64,000 nt of DNA from DATKFM01 sp963851215 (GCA_963851215.1 CAWKOG010000016.1:372001-436000), one strand, 5' to 3'; shown: positions 49,990 through 60,192, counted from the first letter of the stretch. Notes: generated from the letters alone by a model not told the origin. A program made the numbers and translations.

Positions 49990-50934
49990 TTAAACGACGC
50001 CTGCTTCCGGTCCGGCCGGGCCGTCGCCGCCACCGCGCCGGCGGCGGCCCTCGCGGCCGCGACGGCCGCCGGCCTCCTCGCCGCCCACGGCCGGCTCGCG
50101 GAACTTCGCGATCCAGCGGGCGCAATGCTCGTCATGGCCCATGGCCACATCGGCGCCCATGATGCCGGTCATTTCCTCGGCATGGAGCGGATTGGTGATC
50201 GCCGAGGTCATCCCGGCGCCGATCAGCATGGCCAGGAACGACGAATTAAGTCCGTGACGGTTCGGCAGGCCGAAGCTGAAATTGGAGGCGCCGCAGGTCG
50301 TGTTCACCTTAAGCTCGTCACGCAGCCGGCGGATGATGTGGAACACCTGCCGCCCCGCATTGCCCAGGGCGCCAATCGGCATCACAAGGGGATCGACGAC
50401 GATGTCGGAATAGGGAATGCCGAAATCGCGGGCGCGATGGACGATCTTCTTCGCCACTTCGAAGCGCACGTCCGGATCCTCGGAGATGCCGGTCTCGTCG
50501 TTGGAGATGGCGACCACGGCGCAGCTGTATTTCTTCACCAGCGGCAGCACCACTTCCAAGCGCTCTTCTTCGCCGGTCACCGAATTCAACAGCGGCTTGC
50601 CTTTGTACACAGCGAGGCCGGCCTCGAGCGCAGCGACGATGGAGGAGTCGATCGACAGCGGCAGGTCGGTCAGCGACTGCACGAGCTGAATCGACTCCGC
50701 CAGAATGCGCGGCTCATCGGCCAGGGGAATCCCGGCATTGACGTCGAGCATATGGGCGCCCGCCTCCACCTGGGCCAAGGCATCGGCCTTGACGCGGCTG
50801 TAATCGCCGGCCGCCATCTCCGCCGCCAGGAGCTTGCGCCCGGTCGGGTTGATGCGTTCGCCGATGATGACGAACGGCCGGTCGAAGCCGATGACGACCT
50901 CCTTGGTCGCCGAGCTGATAACGGTATCGGTCAT
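49990..50934 (-). CDS. methyltetrahydrofolate:corrinoid methyltransferase (DHPS-like pterin-binding)
   Basis: About 314 residues. FVIIGERINPTGRKLLAAEM (pterin-binding start), GAHMLDVNAGIPL, LPLSIDSSIVAALEAGL, CAVVAISNDETGI, DIVVDPLVMPIGA and VNTTCGASNFSFGLPNR match AcsE/MtrH-like methyltransferases, which move a methyl group between tetrahydrofolate and Co(I) corrinoid. ATG 50934 has GGAG upstream. The last 30 residues are Gly/Arg rich (RRGREGRRRRGGG), similar to the tail of the next product. It is central to any methyl-group oxidation or transfer through this operon. Confidence 0.85.
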   Translation of the reverse strand: MTDTVISSATKEVVIGFDRPFVIIGERINPTGRKLLAAEMAAGDYSRVKADALAQVEAGAHMLDVNAGIPLADEPRILAESIQLVQSLTDLPLSIDSSIVAALEAGLAVYKGKPLLNSVTGEEERLEVVLPLVKKYSCAVVAISNDETGISEDPDVRFEVAKKIVHRARDFGIPYSDIVVDPLVMPIGALGNAGRQVFHIIRRLRDELKVNTTCGASNFSFGLPNRHGLNSSFLAMLIGAGMTSAITNPLHAEEMTGIMGADVAMGHDEHCARWIAKFREPAVGGEEAGGRRGREGRRRRGGGDGPAGPEAGVV

Positions 50935-50950
50935 TGGGGTATCTTCTCCT

Positions 50951-52041
50951 TCAACTCGAATTAGCCTTTTCGCGAGCGCATCGCGCAACGGCTAATTGGA
51001 GCGCCCAAAGAATGTGCCGGAGGCCATCGCTCTGCCGGCCTGTGTCTGCGCCGGCCGGCGCGGCTGCCGGTTTTGCATCACCCCGGAAATCGGTGATGAT
51101 CTCCGAAACATATTCCTCCTGCCGGTAGGCCATGACATGGACGCCGGCGACGCCTTCCTCCTCCCTGATCTGCTGGATCAGGTCGATGCAGATCCGCTTG
51201 CCTTCCTTCTTCTGATTCTGAGCACCCTCCAGCCTCCTAATGATGTCGTCGGGAATATGCACGCCCGGGACATTGGAGCGCATCCAGCGCGCCGTCTTTG
51301 CCGAGGCCAGCGGCCCGACGCCGACCAGGATGAACGCCTTCTGATGCAGCTTCTGCTCCCGCACCTTGGCCATGAAATTGGCGCAGCAGCGCCATGTCGA
51401 AGCAGTACTGGGTCTGGATGAACTGGGCGCCCGCCTCGATCTTCTTGGCCAGATGCAGCGGCCGGTAGTCATAAGGCGGTGCAAAGGGATTGGCGGCCGC
51501 GCCCAGGAACACCCGCGGCGGCACGCTGATCTTGCGGCCCGACAGGAAGGTGCTCTTGTCCCGCATCTGCCGGATCGGTCTGCAGCAGCGTGGTGCTGTC
51601 GAGATCGAACACCGGCTTCGCGCCGGCCTGATCGCCGCATTGCACGCCATCGCCGGTGAGGCAGAGGATGTTGGCCACCCCCATGGCCGCGGCACCCAGC
51701 ACATCGCCCTGGATGGCGATGCGGTTGCGGTCACGGCAGGCGATCTGCATCACCACGGCATAGCCGGCCCGGGTCAGCAGGCTGCAAATGCCGACGCTGG
51801 ACATGTGGGTGTTGGCGCCGGAGGCGTCCACGGCGTTGATGGCGTCGCAAACCTCGGCCAGCACCACGGCCCGGTCGTAGACTTCGTGCGGATCGGCGGA
51901 ATCCGGCGGGTTTAATTCCGCCGTCACGGCAAATCTTCCGGAGCGCAGCACGCGCTCCAGCCGGCCGTCGGAGGAATGACCTGATATCCGCGGCAACGGA
52001 TCGCCGGGATCGACGATGCGGTCCATGGCGGTCGCGGTCAT
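50951..52041 (-). CDS. methylenetetrahydrofolate reductase-like protein 1 (MetF), two frameshifts
   Basis: About 363 residues after bridging shifts at about 51575 (LLQTD to RQMRDKSTFLSG) and about 51376 (LLR to NFMAKVREQKLH), each one extra C. FAVTAELNPPD holds the catalytic Glu; ACRDRNRIAIQGDVLGAAAMG, NILCLTGD, KIEAGAQFIQTQYCFD and GVGPLASAKTARWM are MTHFR blocks. It should interconvert CH2-THF and CH3-THF with a flavin. Start overlaps the end of the MetV-like gene by 4 bases. The second MetF gene lies on the other side of MetV. Confidence 0.82.
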
Positions 52042-52517
52042 GCGCTTTTCTTCGCCTTGACCGGCGGCGCGGGTGGCCGCAGATCGCGCACGACTTTAAG
52101 CCAGGACGAAGTACCTTTCAGGCTGTGATCCACTGGCTTCTGGATCTCCAGAATCTTGTCGCCGCCGCGCATCTCCCGCGAGCCTTCCCAGGCCGCGACC
52201 CAGACGCATTTCATCTCAGGCTTCACTTCGCAATTGCCGTTGGCGCGGACGCCGCCGCAGGGGCCGTTGCGCAGTGATTTCGGACAGTTCATCGGGCAGG
52301 ACATGCCGGTGGAGGATAGCGCGCATTGCCCGCACATCTGGCAATCGAACATCAGCCCCTTGGCCTGCCGCTCGAAGGCGGCGACCGGCCGTTCCAGCCG
52401 CCCATAGCCGATGCGCTCGAACAGCGGCCCCAGCGCGGCGATGGTGGATTCAAAGCGCCGGTAGAGCCCTTCCAGCAAGCGGGAATGGCGGATCGACCAG
52501 TGGCGGACGCTGTACAT
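52038..52517 (-). CDS. MetV-like zinc-binding protein (MTHFR C-terminal family)
   Basis: 159 residues. GLMFDCQMCGQCALSSTG and MNCPKSLRNGPCGGVRANG with GNCEVKPEMKCVW form the Cys-rich PF12225 domain. In acetogens and relatives this protein (MetV) pairs with MetF and passes electrons to it. Placed between two MetF genes with 4-bp overlap to one. It links the reductase to a ferredoxin or flavoprotein, perhaps the Nfn-like protein encoded at 56503-59995. Confidence 0.85.
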   Translation of the reverse strand: MYSVRHWSIRHSRLLEGLYRRFESTIAALGPLFERIGYGRLERPVAAFERQAKGLMFDCQMCGQCALSSTGMSCPMNCPKSLRNGPCGGVRANGNCEVKPEMKCVWVAAWEGSREMRGGDKILEIQKPVDHSLKGTSSWLKVVRDLRPPAPPVKAKKSA

Positions 52518-52526
52518 GGCCTGAGA

Positions 52527-53462
52527 TCAAGCGGCCTTGCGCCGTGCCAGCAGGCCGCTTTCGGCGATGACCTCGGCGCAGGCCTGTTCCTGCTTCGGCG
52601 CCATCAGATGGGCGCCGGCGACGCCGTCGATCTCGGACAGTTCCTGCACCAGTTCGACGCAGATGCGCCGTCCTTCGGCACGCTGGTCCTGCGCCTTCTC
52701 CAGCCTGGCGATCAGCGGGTCGGGGATATGCACGCCGAACAGATTCTCGTTCATCCAGCGCGCCGATTTCGCCGAAGCGATGGGGCCGATGCCGACGATG
52801 ATGAACAGCCGCTCCAGCACGCCGTGATCGCCGAGCGCTGCCAGATAGCGGCGCAGCAGGGCCAGATCGAAGCAGTACTGGGTCTGCACAAAATCCGCAC
52901 CAGCTTCGATCTTGCCGACCAGGCTGTCGGGCTTCCAGCCGGGCTTCGGGTCCACCGGCAAGTCGGCGGCGCCGATCAGCAGCGCGGGCCTGGGATCGAT
53001 CTCGCGGCCGGACGGGAACGTTCCCTCATCGCGCATGCGCCTGGTAATCCGCATCAGCTCGCGGCTGTCGATGTCATAGACCGGCTTGGTCTCCGGCTGA
53101 TCGCCCTTCTTCGGGTCGTCGCCATGGAGGCAAAGGATGTTGGGAATGCCCAGCGCCGCGGCGCCCAGGATGTCCGCCTCGAGCCCCATGCGGTTACGGT
53201 CGCGCACGGTGAATTGCAGCACCGGCTCGATCCCGTGGCGCGCCAGGATGGCCGCCGCCGCGATTGCCGACATATGGGCACGGGCGCCGGCGCCGTCGGT
53301 GACATTCACCGCATCGGCGAGACCCTTCAGGCAGCCGGCGCGATCCAGCACCGGCCCGGCCGCCGCGGCATCGGGCGGCGAGGTCTCCGCCGTCAGGGCA
53401 AAGTGTCCGCTGCGCAGCGCGGCTTCAAGCCGGCCGGCGGAACGGTGTGCCGGTGCGGTCAT
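52527..53462 (-). CDS. methylenetetrahydrofolate reductase-like protein 2 (MetF)
   Basis: 311 residues, intact. FALTAETSPPD, VTDGAGARAHMS, VRDRNRMGLEADILGAAALG, NILCLHGDDP, KIEAGADFVQTQYCFD and VGIGPIASAKSARWMNEN are MTHFR motifs and closely follow those of MetF 1. Probably a distinct step or the second subunit of a MetF-MetV-MetF assembly. Start at 53462 overlaps the PF13769 gene by 4 bases. Confidence 0.88.
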   Translation of the reverse strand: MTAPAHRSAGRLEAALRSGHFALTAETSPPDAAAAGPVLDRAGCLKGLADAVNVTDGAGARAHMSAIAAAAILARHGIEPVLQFTVRDRNRMGLEADILGAAALGIPNILCLHGDDPKKGDQPETKPVYDIDSRELMRITRRMRDEGTFPSGREIDPRPALLIGAADLPVDPKPGWKPDSLVGKIEAGADFVQTQYCFDLALLRRYLAALGDHGVLERLFIIVGIGPIASAKSARWMNENLFGVHIPDPLIARLEKAQDQRAEGRRICVELVQELSEIDGVAGAHLMAPKQEQACAEVIAESGLLARRKAA

Positions 53463-53767
53463 GGCTTCGGCTCCAGCAGCCCGCCATTGGCGACCAGGAC
53501 ATTCAGCCGGTCATCCGGAAATTCCGCTTCGAGCTTGGCCGCGGCCGCCGCCGCTTCGGCCTCGATATCGTCGCCGCAGGCCACGGGATCGGCGCGCCGC
53601 CACTCCGCCAAGTATGAATCGGTGTCCCGCAGCTTCGCCCTCATGGCCGCGCGGTCGATCGCCTTCTCGAAGCGTTCGGTCAATTGCCGCTTGGCCGCCT
53701 GGCGGCCCTGCTTGACGATGACTTGCGCGGGTATATCGCGCCAGTAGACGACGGTCAGTTGGGCCAT
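53459..53767 (-). CDS. PF13769 ('virulence factor' domain) protein
   Basis: 102 residues. LTVVYWRDIPAQVIVK, KRQLTERFEKAIDRAAM and DTDSYLAEWRR are typical of this family. The name is misleading: in Alphaproteobacteria such genes lie beside MetF and corrinoid methyl-transfer genes. Start (53767) and end overlap the neighbours by 1 and 4 bases, so it is part of the operon. Biochemical role unknown. Confidence 0.75.
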   Translation of the reverse strand: MAQLTVVYWRDIPAQVIVKQGRQAAKRQLTERFEKAIDRAAMRAKLRDTDSYLAEWRRADPVACGDDIEAEAAAAAAKLEAEFPDDRLNVLVANGGLLEPKP

Positions 53768-54399
53768 CAGGCCTTCGCTCCCTTGCTCTCTCCGATGGCC
53801 GCATGAGCCATGAAACCCGCCAATTCGCCATAGGCGGTGAAACGATATTCGTAGGCGAGGCCGAGCCGCTCGGCGGCCCGCTGGGCACGCTCCTGCAATC
53901 CGGGATCCTCGGTCTGGGCGAGATAGACCAGCTTTGTGTAATTGCCGAAATAGTCATCGCGCAACTCCGGATGGCGATCCAGCCCCAGCCCCTCGATGAT
54001 CAGGCGGTCGAAATGGCGGGTCAGATAATCAGTCAGGAAGAAACAGCCGGGCTCGGCCTCCGCCAGGGCCTGGAAATCCGCCGTGCCCATGAAGAACTGG
54101 TAGCAGTGGGGGCCGGCAATGCGCTCCACGCCTTCCTCCCGCAGCACGTCGTCCAGCAGGCCTCCGGTGCCGCAATCCCCATAGGCGACGAGGATGCGGC
54201 CATAGCGGCCGCGGCTCTCCTGGATCTTAGCCCGCACGCCCTCGGGGATCTTGGCCGGGGTGTTATGCCAGCCGGCCGGCAGGCAGGTGATGGCGATATC
54301 CTTCAGTCCCTGACCTTCGATCACGGCCAGTACTTCGCGGGCGAGAGCGCCGCACGCGATGATGATCGTTCCAGCAGACTGACCTGACGGGTGAGCCAT
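53767..54399 (-). CDS. DUF1638 protein, first gene of the C1 operon
   Basis: 210 residues. IIIACGALAREVLAVI, GRYGRILVAYGDCGTGGLL, HCYQFFMGTADF and DYLTRHFDRLIIEGLGLD are conserved DUF1638 blocks, with several His and Cys that might bind metal or corrinoid. DUF1638 genes are known near corrinoid methyltransferase genes in methanogens and Alphaproteobacteria, but no function is proven. It leads the operon; the promoter should be in 54400-54680. Confidence 0.8.
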   Translation of the reverse strand: MAHPSGQSAGTIIIACGALAREVLAVIEGQGLKDIAITCLPAGWHNTPAKIPEGVRAKIQESRGRYGRILVAYGDCGTGGLLDDVLREEGVERIAGPHCYQFFMGTADFQALAEAEPGCFFLTDYLTRHFDRLIIEGLGLDRHPELRDDYFGNYTKLVYLAQTEDPGLQERAQRAAERLGLAYEYRFTAYGELAGFMAHAAIGESKGAKA

Positions 54400-54680
54400 G
54401 TGCCTTTCTAATCAATTAATTAAGCCAAGCCGAGGCCGCTCTACCGGCGACGACCGGGGCTCTTCCGAACGCGACGCCATGGTGCCCCTTTAGTTCACGC
54501 AACTCATTGAAATTGCTAAAGTTAAGTGCGAGAACTAGCGGGACGGCGGGACATCGCGCGAAGCACCATTATCAAGTTAATCCGCTGGAATGATTGATAA
54601 AGCTTTGAATTTGTAACGATTGCTTAGGTGCTGGCCGGCATATTTATGTCCTGCTGCAGCCAGGGGAAACAGGCCCACCG
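54400..54680. promoter_or_regulatory. divergent promoter region between the C1 operon and a histidine kinase gene
   Basis: 281 bases, AT-rich in the middle (about 54500-54640). No cobalamin riboswitch box or inverted repeat seen. Both the DUF1638 operon and the histidine kinase gene should start here. Confidence 0.5.
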
Positions 54681-56493
54681 GTGAAACACGAAGCGAGAAG
54701 CGATTTGCTTTCTGCGGCGCCGGCGGGGGATTCAAACGCGTCTGGCAACCGGACCCGGCTTGTCAATAAATCCAATCTGCTGACTGTCACGGCGCTGGCG
54801 TCGTCGCTGCTGCTCGTCGGTTTCCTGCTGTGGCGCGGCTATGCCGGTGGCGACCCGCTTGAGGTGATCATCGCCGCCGTTGTGGCGTTGATCATCGTCG
54901 CCGTCGCCCTCGGCAGCACGCTCGACCTGCGGCGCCAGGTGCAGCGGGCAAACCAGTTGCGGATCGCCGAGGCACGCCTGAGCGACATGGCGGCGACATC
55001 GTCGGATTGGCTGTGGGAGCTGGGGCCGGATTTGCGGTTCACCTACTTCGGCGGCAAATCCCTGGATAAAAGCGCGCCCGATGGCAGCCTTTTTCTTGGC
55101 AAGACGCCCTTCGAGGCCTTCGACACGACGGTGGAGCCCGAGGCCTGGGCCCGGCATCAAGACAATCTGATCAATCACCGTGAATTCCGCGATTCCGTCT
55201 TTCGCCATCGCACCAGCGACGGGCAACCCTGTTGGCGCCGCATCTCAGGCAAGCCGTATTTCGACAATGCCGGCGAATTTCTCGGCTATCGCGGCACCGG
55301 CTCGGATATCACCAAACAGAAAGAGTCTGAACTGCGGCTGGAGTCGGCTCTGGCAAATTTGCGTGAAAGCGAGGCGAAGTTCCGTTCGCTGGTCGGCAAC
55401 ATTCCCGGCGCCGTCTACCGCACGCGGCTCGAGGATTGGTCCCATGTCTATCTCAGCGAGACGTCGGAACAGATCACCGGCTATACCACGGCCGAAATCA
55501 TGTCCGGCAAGGTGCCGCCGTCGATCGACCGCGTGCATCCCGATGACCGCGAGCTGGTCGTGCAGACGACATTGGAGGCCATCAAACACCGCACGCCCTA
55601 TTCCCTGGAGTTCCGCATCATTCATCGCGACGGCTCGAACTCGCTGGGTGCTGGAAAAATGCATGATCGGGCAGGTCGAGGGCAGCGGAGAATACTTCTT
55701 CGACGGCGTGATCATCGACATCACCGACCGCAAGCGCGCGGAAGCCGAACTGAAACAGACCAAGGAACTGGCGGAGAGCGCCAACCGCGCGAAATCCGAG
55801 TTTCTCGCCAACATGAGTCACGAGCTGCGCACGCCGCTCAATGCCATCATCGGCTTCTCGGAGATCCTGCGCCACGAGCTCTACGGCCCGCTGGGCGACC
55901 AGCGCTACCGCCAGTATGCCGCCGACATCCATGGCAGCGGCGCGCATCTGCTGGAGATCATCAACGACATTCTCGACCTGTCCAAGGCCGAGGCGACGGG
56001 CTTCGAGCTCTATGAAGAGGCCACCGACATCGCCGGCCTGATCCAGGGCTGCATCGGCATGATGGCGCAGCGCGCCCAGGAAAACGGCATCAGGATCGAA
56101 CTGATCTTGCCGGAGGCGTTGCCTCGCCTCACGGCGGATGCGCGAAAACTGAAACAGGTCATGCTCAATCTCTTGTCGAACGCGGTGAAATTCACTCCCG
56201 AGGGCGGCCGGGTCCGAATATCTGCCGCCAAGCTGGCCGAAGGCCTGCGGCTCGAAGTCAGTGATACCGGCATCGGCATCGCGCCGCAGGATATTCCCAC
56301 CGTCCTGGCGCCTTTCGGCCAGATCGACAACGCCTTCAGCCGCAGCCACTCCGGCACCGGGCTCGGCCTGCCGCTGAGCAAGCGGTTCGTGGAGGCCCAT
56401 GGCGGGCAACTGCAGATCATCAGCGCGCTCGGCGAAGGCACCACCGTCCGCATCGACCTGCCGCGCAGCCGCCTGATCGAACAGGCGGCCTAA
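54681..56493 (+). CDS. membrane PAS sensor histidine kinase, one frameshift
   Basis: About 604 residues once a shift at about 55645 is bridged. Two N-terminal membrane segments (VTALASSLLLVGFLLW and VIIAAVVALIIVAVALG), two PAS domains (SDWLWELGPDLRFTYF; FRSLVGNIPGAVYRTRL), HisKA FLANMSHELRTPLNAI (phosphorylated His) and HATPase with LLSNAVKFTP, VSDTGIGI, GTGLGLPLSKRF. No receiver gene lies beside it. GTG start at 54681. Being divergent from the C1 operon it may sense a methylated substrate, but this is only inference. Confidence 0.82.
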
Positions 56494-56502
56494 AGCCGCG
56501 GG

Positions 56503-59500
56503 TTACTCCGCCGCCGAGCGGTACTCCATGCGCCGCAGGCAGCGGTCGATCCAGGCCACGGTCAGCTTCTCCGCCACAGAATTCTGGCTCAACCGCTCCC
56601 GCAGGTTCTTGAAATCGACGCGGTCCAGCGGCTGGTCCTGGTTGAAGCAGGAGAACACCACCGTCCGCTTGCCCGTCGCCGGATCGATGTGGGTCTGCAG
56701 GCACTGGGCGCAGACTTCCTTCATCATGCATTGCATCGGCGAGTTGATGCTGCCGATCGCATGATGCACCGGCTTCAGCCAGGGTTCTAGCTGGTTGTGC
56801 CGCGCCCGTCCCACCGCCGCCATCATGCCGTCGGAGCCGATGGCGATGATGCGGTCGACATCGGCGAGGTCGATGGATTTCTCGCCGAGCTTGCCTTCCT
56901 GATAATTCACCATGGCCTGGACGATGTTGCCCACATGGGTGCGGTCCTGCGGACGGCCCGGCTCAAAGCCGGGCCCCTCGTCGCAAGTCCAGACCACGGT
57001 GTCGGCGGCCGCTTCGATGTCGGCCACCTTGTAGCGGTCGCGCATGGTCTTGTAGCCGGCGAAATACAGCACCTTCGAGCCCGCGGCGCGGAAGGCGCGG
57101 CCGATGGAGAACAGCACCGCATTGCCGAGACCGCCGCCGGCCAGCAGCACCGTCTCGCCGCCGGGCGTTTCCGTCGGATGGCCGGTGGGGCCCATCAGGA
57201 TCACCGGCTCGCCTGGCCGCAGCAGGGCGCAGAGATCGGACGAGCCGCCCATCTCCAGCGCGATCAGCGACACTAGCCCCTTCGCCTCGTCGACCCAGGC
57301 GCCTGTCAGCGCCAGCCCTTCCATAGCCAGGGTGGTTTCATCGATGCGGAGCGCATTGAATTCGTAGTTCTGCAGGCGGTAGAACTCGCCCGGCCGGAAA
57401 TTCCGCGCCGCCAGCGGCGCGCGCACGATGACCTCGACGATGGTCGCGGTCAGCCGGTTGACCTGCTGCACCACCGGCCGCAGCCGCTCGCTGAGGCTGG
57501 CGAGGAATGCAGCCGATTCGGTCTCGCCGCCGGCAGCCGGACGGTCCGCCAGCGCCTTGGCCACCACCGGCCAGCCCTGCTTGGCGCTGCCCATGGCCTT
57601 CACCACATTGCCGGCGAAGGAGGGATGCAGATCGCCGAAGAAACTGACGGCTTTCCCGTCAGCCCGGAGCTGGTGCAGCACCAGCGGCGTCGTCGGCTTG
57701 GAAATCAATTCCGGCTTGCCGGGCTGACCGGCGCTGTCCAGCGCCTTGAAATACTGGCCGTCCAGGCCGAACTGCGCCGCATGCTCCCGGGCCAGCACCG
57801 TGTTCGGCCGGGTGCCCGCCGCCACCAGCACGGTGCGCGCAGGGAAGGTCACCAACTCCTCGCCGCGCGAAAGCTGAATCGCCTTGCAGCGGCCGGTTTC
57901 GTCCACATCGATCGCCGTCGGCGTCAGGCCTTCGGCAAAGCGGATGCCTTCCTCGAGCGCCTTGGCGACTTCCTCATGATTGAGGGTGTAGCTGGGCGCG
58001 TCGATCAGGCGGCGGCGATAGGCGATGGTGACGCCGCCCCAGCCGTCCATCAGCTCGCGCAGCCGCGGTGCGCGCATTTCCCGGCGGGACAAGGCGCGCT
58101 CTTCGCGGATGGCGCGGGCATGGGCGATGAACTCGTCCACCACAGGCAGTTCCGCCGCCGACCAGCGGCGCCGCACCGGCTCTTCGCCCTGCTCGGCCGC
58201 CAGCACTTCGTAGCGCCGCAGGAACTTCTCCACCTGCAGCGGATAATAGGCCAGCGCCTCGGTCGCCGTGTCGATGGCGGTCAGGCCGCCGCCGATGACA
58301 ACAACCGGCAGCCGCAACTGCAGATTGGCGATCGAATCCATCTTCGCCGCACCGGTGAGCTGCAGCGCCATCAGGAAGTCCGACGCCATGCGCACGCCCG
58401 GCGCCAGGCCGTTGGGCAGATCCAGGATCGTCGGCTTGCCGGCGCCCAGCGCCAGCGCCACATGATCGAAGCCGAGATCGAATGCCTGATCCAAGGTGAT
58501 CGTACCGCCGAAGCGCACGCCGCCGAACATGGCGAAGCTGTGCCGCCGCTCCAGCAGCAGGCGGATGATCTTGAGGAAGTTCTTGTCCCAGCGCACGGTG
58601 ATGCCGTATTCGGCGACTCCGCCGAAACCGGCCATGGTCCGCTCGCCCAGATTCTCGTTCAATTCGCGGATGTCGTAGATCGGCTTGAACGGCACGCGCC
58701 GCCCCTCTCGGTCGATGCCCGAGTACTCCGCCGGCAGCGGCTCGATCTTCAACCCGTCCACCGCCACCACGGCATGGCCGTCATTCAGCAGGTAATGCGC
58801 CAGGGTGAATCCCGCCGGCCCCAGCCCTGCCACCAGCACGCGGCGGCCGCTTGCGGGCTTGGCCACGGGATTGCGGACGTTCAGCGGATTCCAGCGGGTC
58901 AGCAGGCCATAGATCTCGAAGCCCCAGGGCAGCGCCAGCACATCCTTCATGATGCGCGTCTCGGCCTGCGGAATATCCACCGGCTCCTGCTTCTGGTAGA
59001 TGCAGGACTTCATGCAATCATTGCAGATGCGGTGGCCCGTGCCGGCGACCATGGGATTGTCCACGATCACCATGGCGAATGCGCCCAGCGGCACGCCCTC
59101 GGCCTTGAGGGTGTGCATCTCCGAGATCTTCTCTTCCAGCGGGCAGCCCGCGAGAGTCACGCCGAACGGGCTCTTGCGATAAGCGCCGTCCTTCTCCTTC
59201 AGGCCCTTGGCGCAGGAATCTTTTCCCTGGTTGTGGCAGAAGATGCAGTAATGCACCTGATCGAGGCCGCGGCGCAGATCCATGCCGGGGTCGGTCAGGG
59301 CAAATCCTTCACGGCGGCGGACATGGCCCGGTGGCGTCTGGAATGCGGGCGCTCCGTGGTGATCGACTTGATCGAGATGCACCAGATGCTGCGGATCCAC
59401 CTTCTGCGGCGCCTTGAACAGGATGCCGGAAGCGTGGCGGGCGCGGCCATCAGGGGATAGCAGGGCCCAGGCGGCATAGCGGGTGGCCAGATCGAGCCGC

Positions 59501-59995
59501 GCTGCATTCTCCGCTTCGGCTGCCTGCCAGGCGGTGACGGCTGTGGCGAAGGCGAGCTCGAAGCCGTCGATCGAGACCAGATCCTGATCGCCGCCGAACT
59601 CGGCCGATAGTTGGGTGCGGAGGCTGTCGGCGTCGAATCCGGCCGCCTCCTCCGCCTTAAAGGCGCGGGCGGCGCGGCGCTGCACGAACAGGCGCTTACA
59701 GGCATACAAGCGGCGCCAGGGCGCTATGCTGGCCGGCCAGGGCGCTGATCTCGCCGCTGATCCCAAACAGGCCAGCGATAAAAGCCTCCAGGTGGGGCGC
59801 CACGGCCAGCAGCAGCTCGGACTCCGCCTTGGCCTCCAGTGCGGCAGGCGCCGCCCGCGCCGATCCCAGGCGTTCTGCCAGGCCCGCATCAGTCCCGGCC
59901 AGCTGCGCCAGAAAGGCCTGGTCGATCCGGGCGAGGCCTGCCGGATGGTACAGATCGGTAAGGCTAAATCCTTGAGAGAGCTTGAGTTCGGGCAT
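56503..59995 (-). CDS. NfnAB-like fusion flavoprotein with extra N-terminal domain, one frameshift
   Basis: About 1163 residues. A helical N-terminal domain (MPELKLSQGFSLTDLYHPAG; about 1-245) of unknown type is joined, via a shift at about 59700, to a GltD/NfnB-like part: Fe-S Cys sets CIFCHNQGKDSC, AGCPLEE and ICNDCMKSC (about 250-330), FAD motif RVLVAGLGPAGFTLA (about 390), NADP motif VVVIGGGLTAIDTATEA (about 565). Then a PyrK/NfnA-like part: flavin domain (IVEVIVRAPLAARNFRPGEF), NAD motif VLLAGGGLGNAVLF, and a [2Fe-2S] loop C-x5-C-x2-C-x17-C (about 1089-1116). NfnAB enzymes couple NADPH, NADH and ferredoxin. It may supply low-potential electrons to the MetF/MetV or corrinoid activator; bifurcation itself is unproven. 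Confidence 0.75.
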
Positions 59996-60192
59996 TGATC
60001 GCGGCGGCTGTGGATTGTCGGGGCGCAACACTTAAGGCCCGGAAGCCATCGCGACAAGTATTGGATAGAGGATCGATTCTCTGGCCGCCCTGGGGCCCAA
60101 TTCGTCCCGGCATGGGGCATCGCTTGGCGGCCGCCGCGCTATCGCCTCAGATCATGACGTCCGGGTGGGGCACCAGGTCCAGCGGCGGGCAC

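Noticed and set aside
48778..50964. Long open frame (728 codons) opposite the corrinoid activator and methyltransferase genes
   Set aside because: Antisense shadow of two well-supported genes in GC-rich DNA; its composition (many His, Arg, Gln, Asp) matches no family.
52326..53747. Open frame of 473 codons opposite MetF2/MetV
   Set aside because: Antisense shadow; the opposite strand codes for clear MTHFR motifs.
54400..54680. Cobalamin riboswitch upstream of the C1 operon
   Set aside because: Looked for on the minus strand; no B12-box-like motif or matching helices seen.
57625..59460. Open frame of 611 codons opposite the Nfn-like gene
   Set aside because: Antisense shadow caused by GC-rich codon use; no domain motif.
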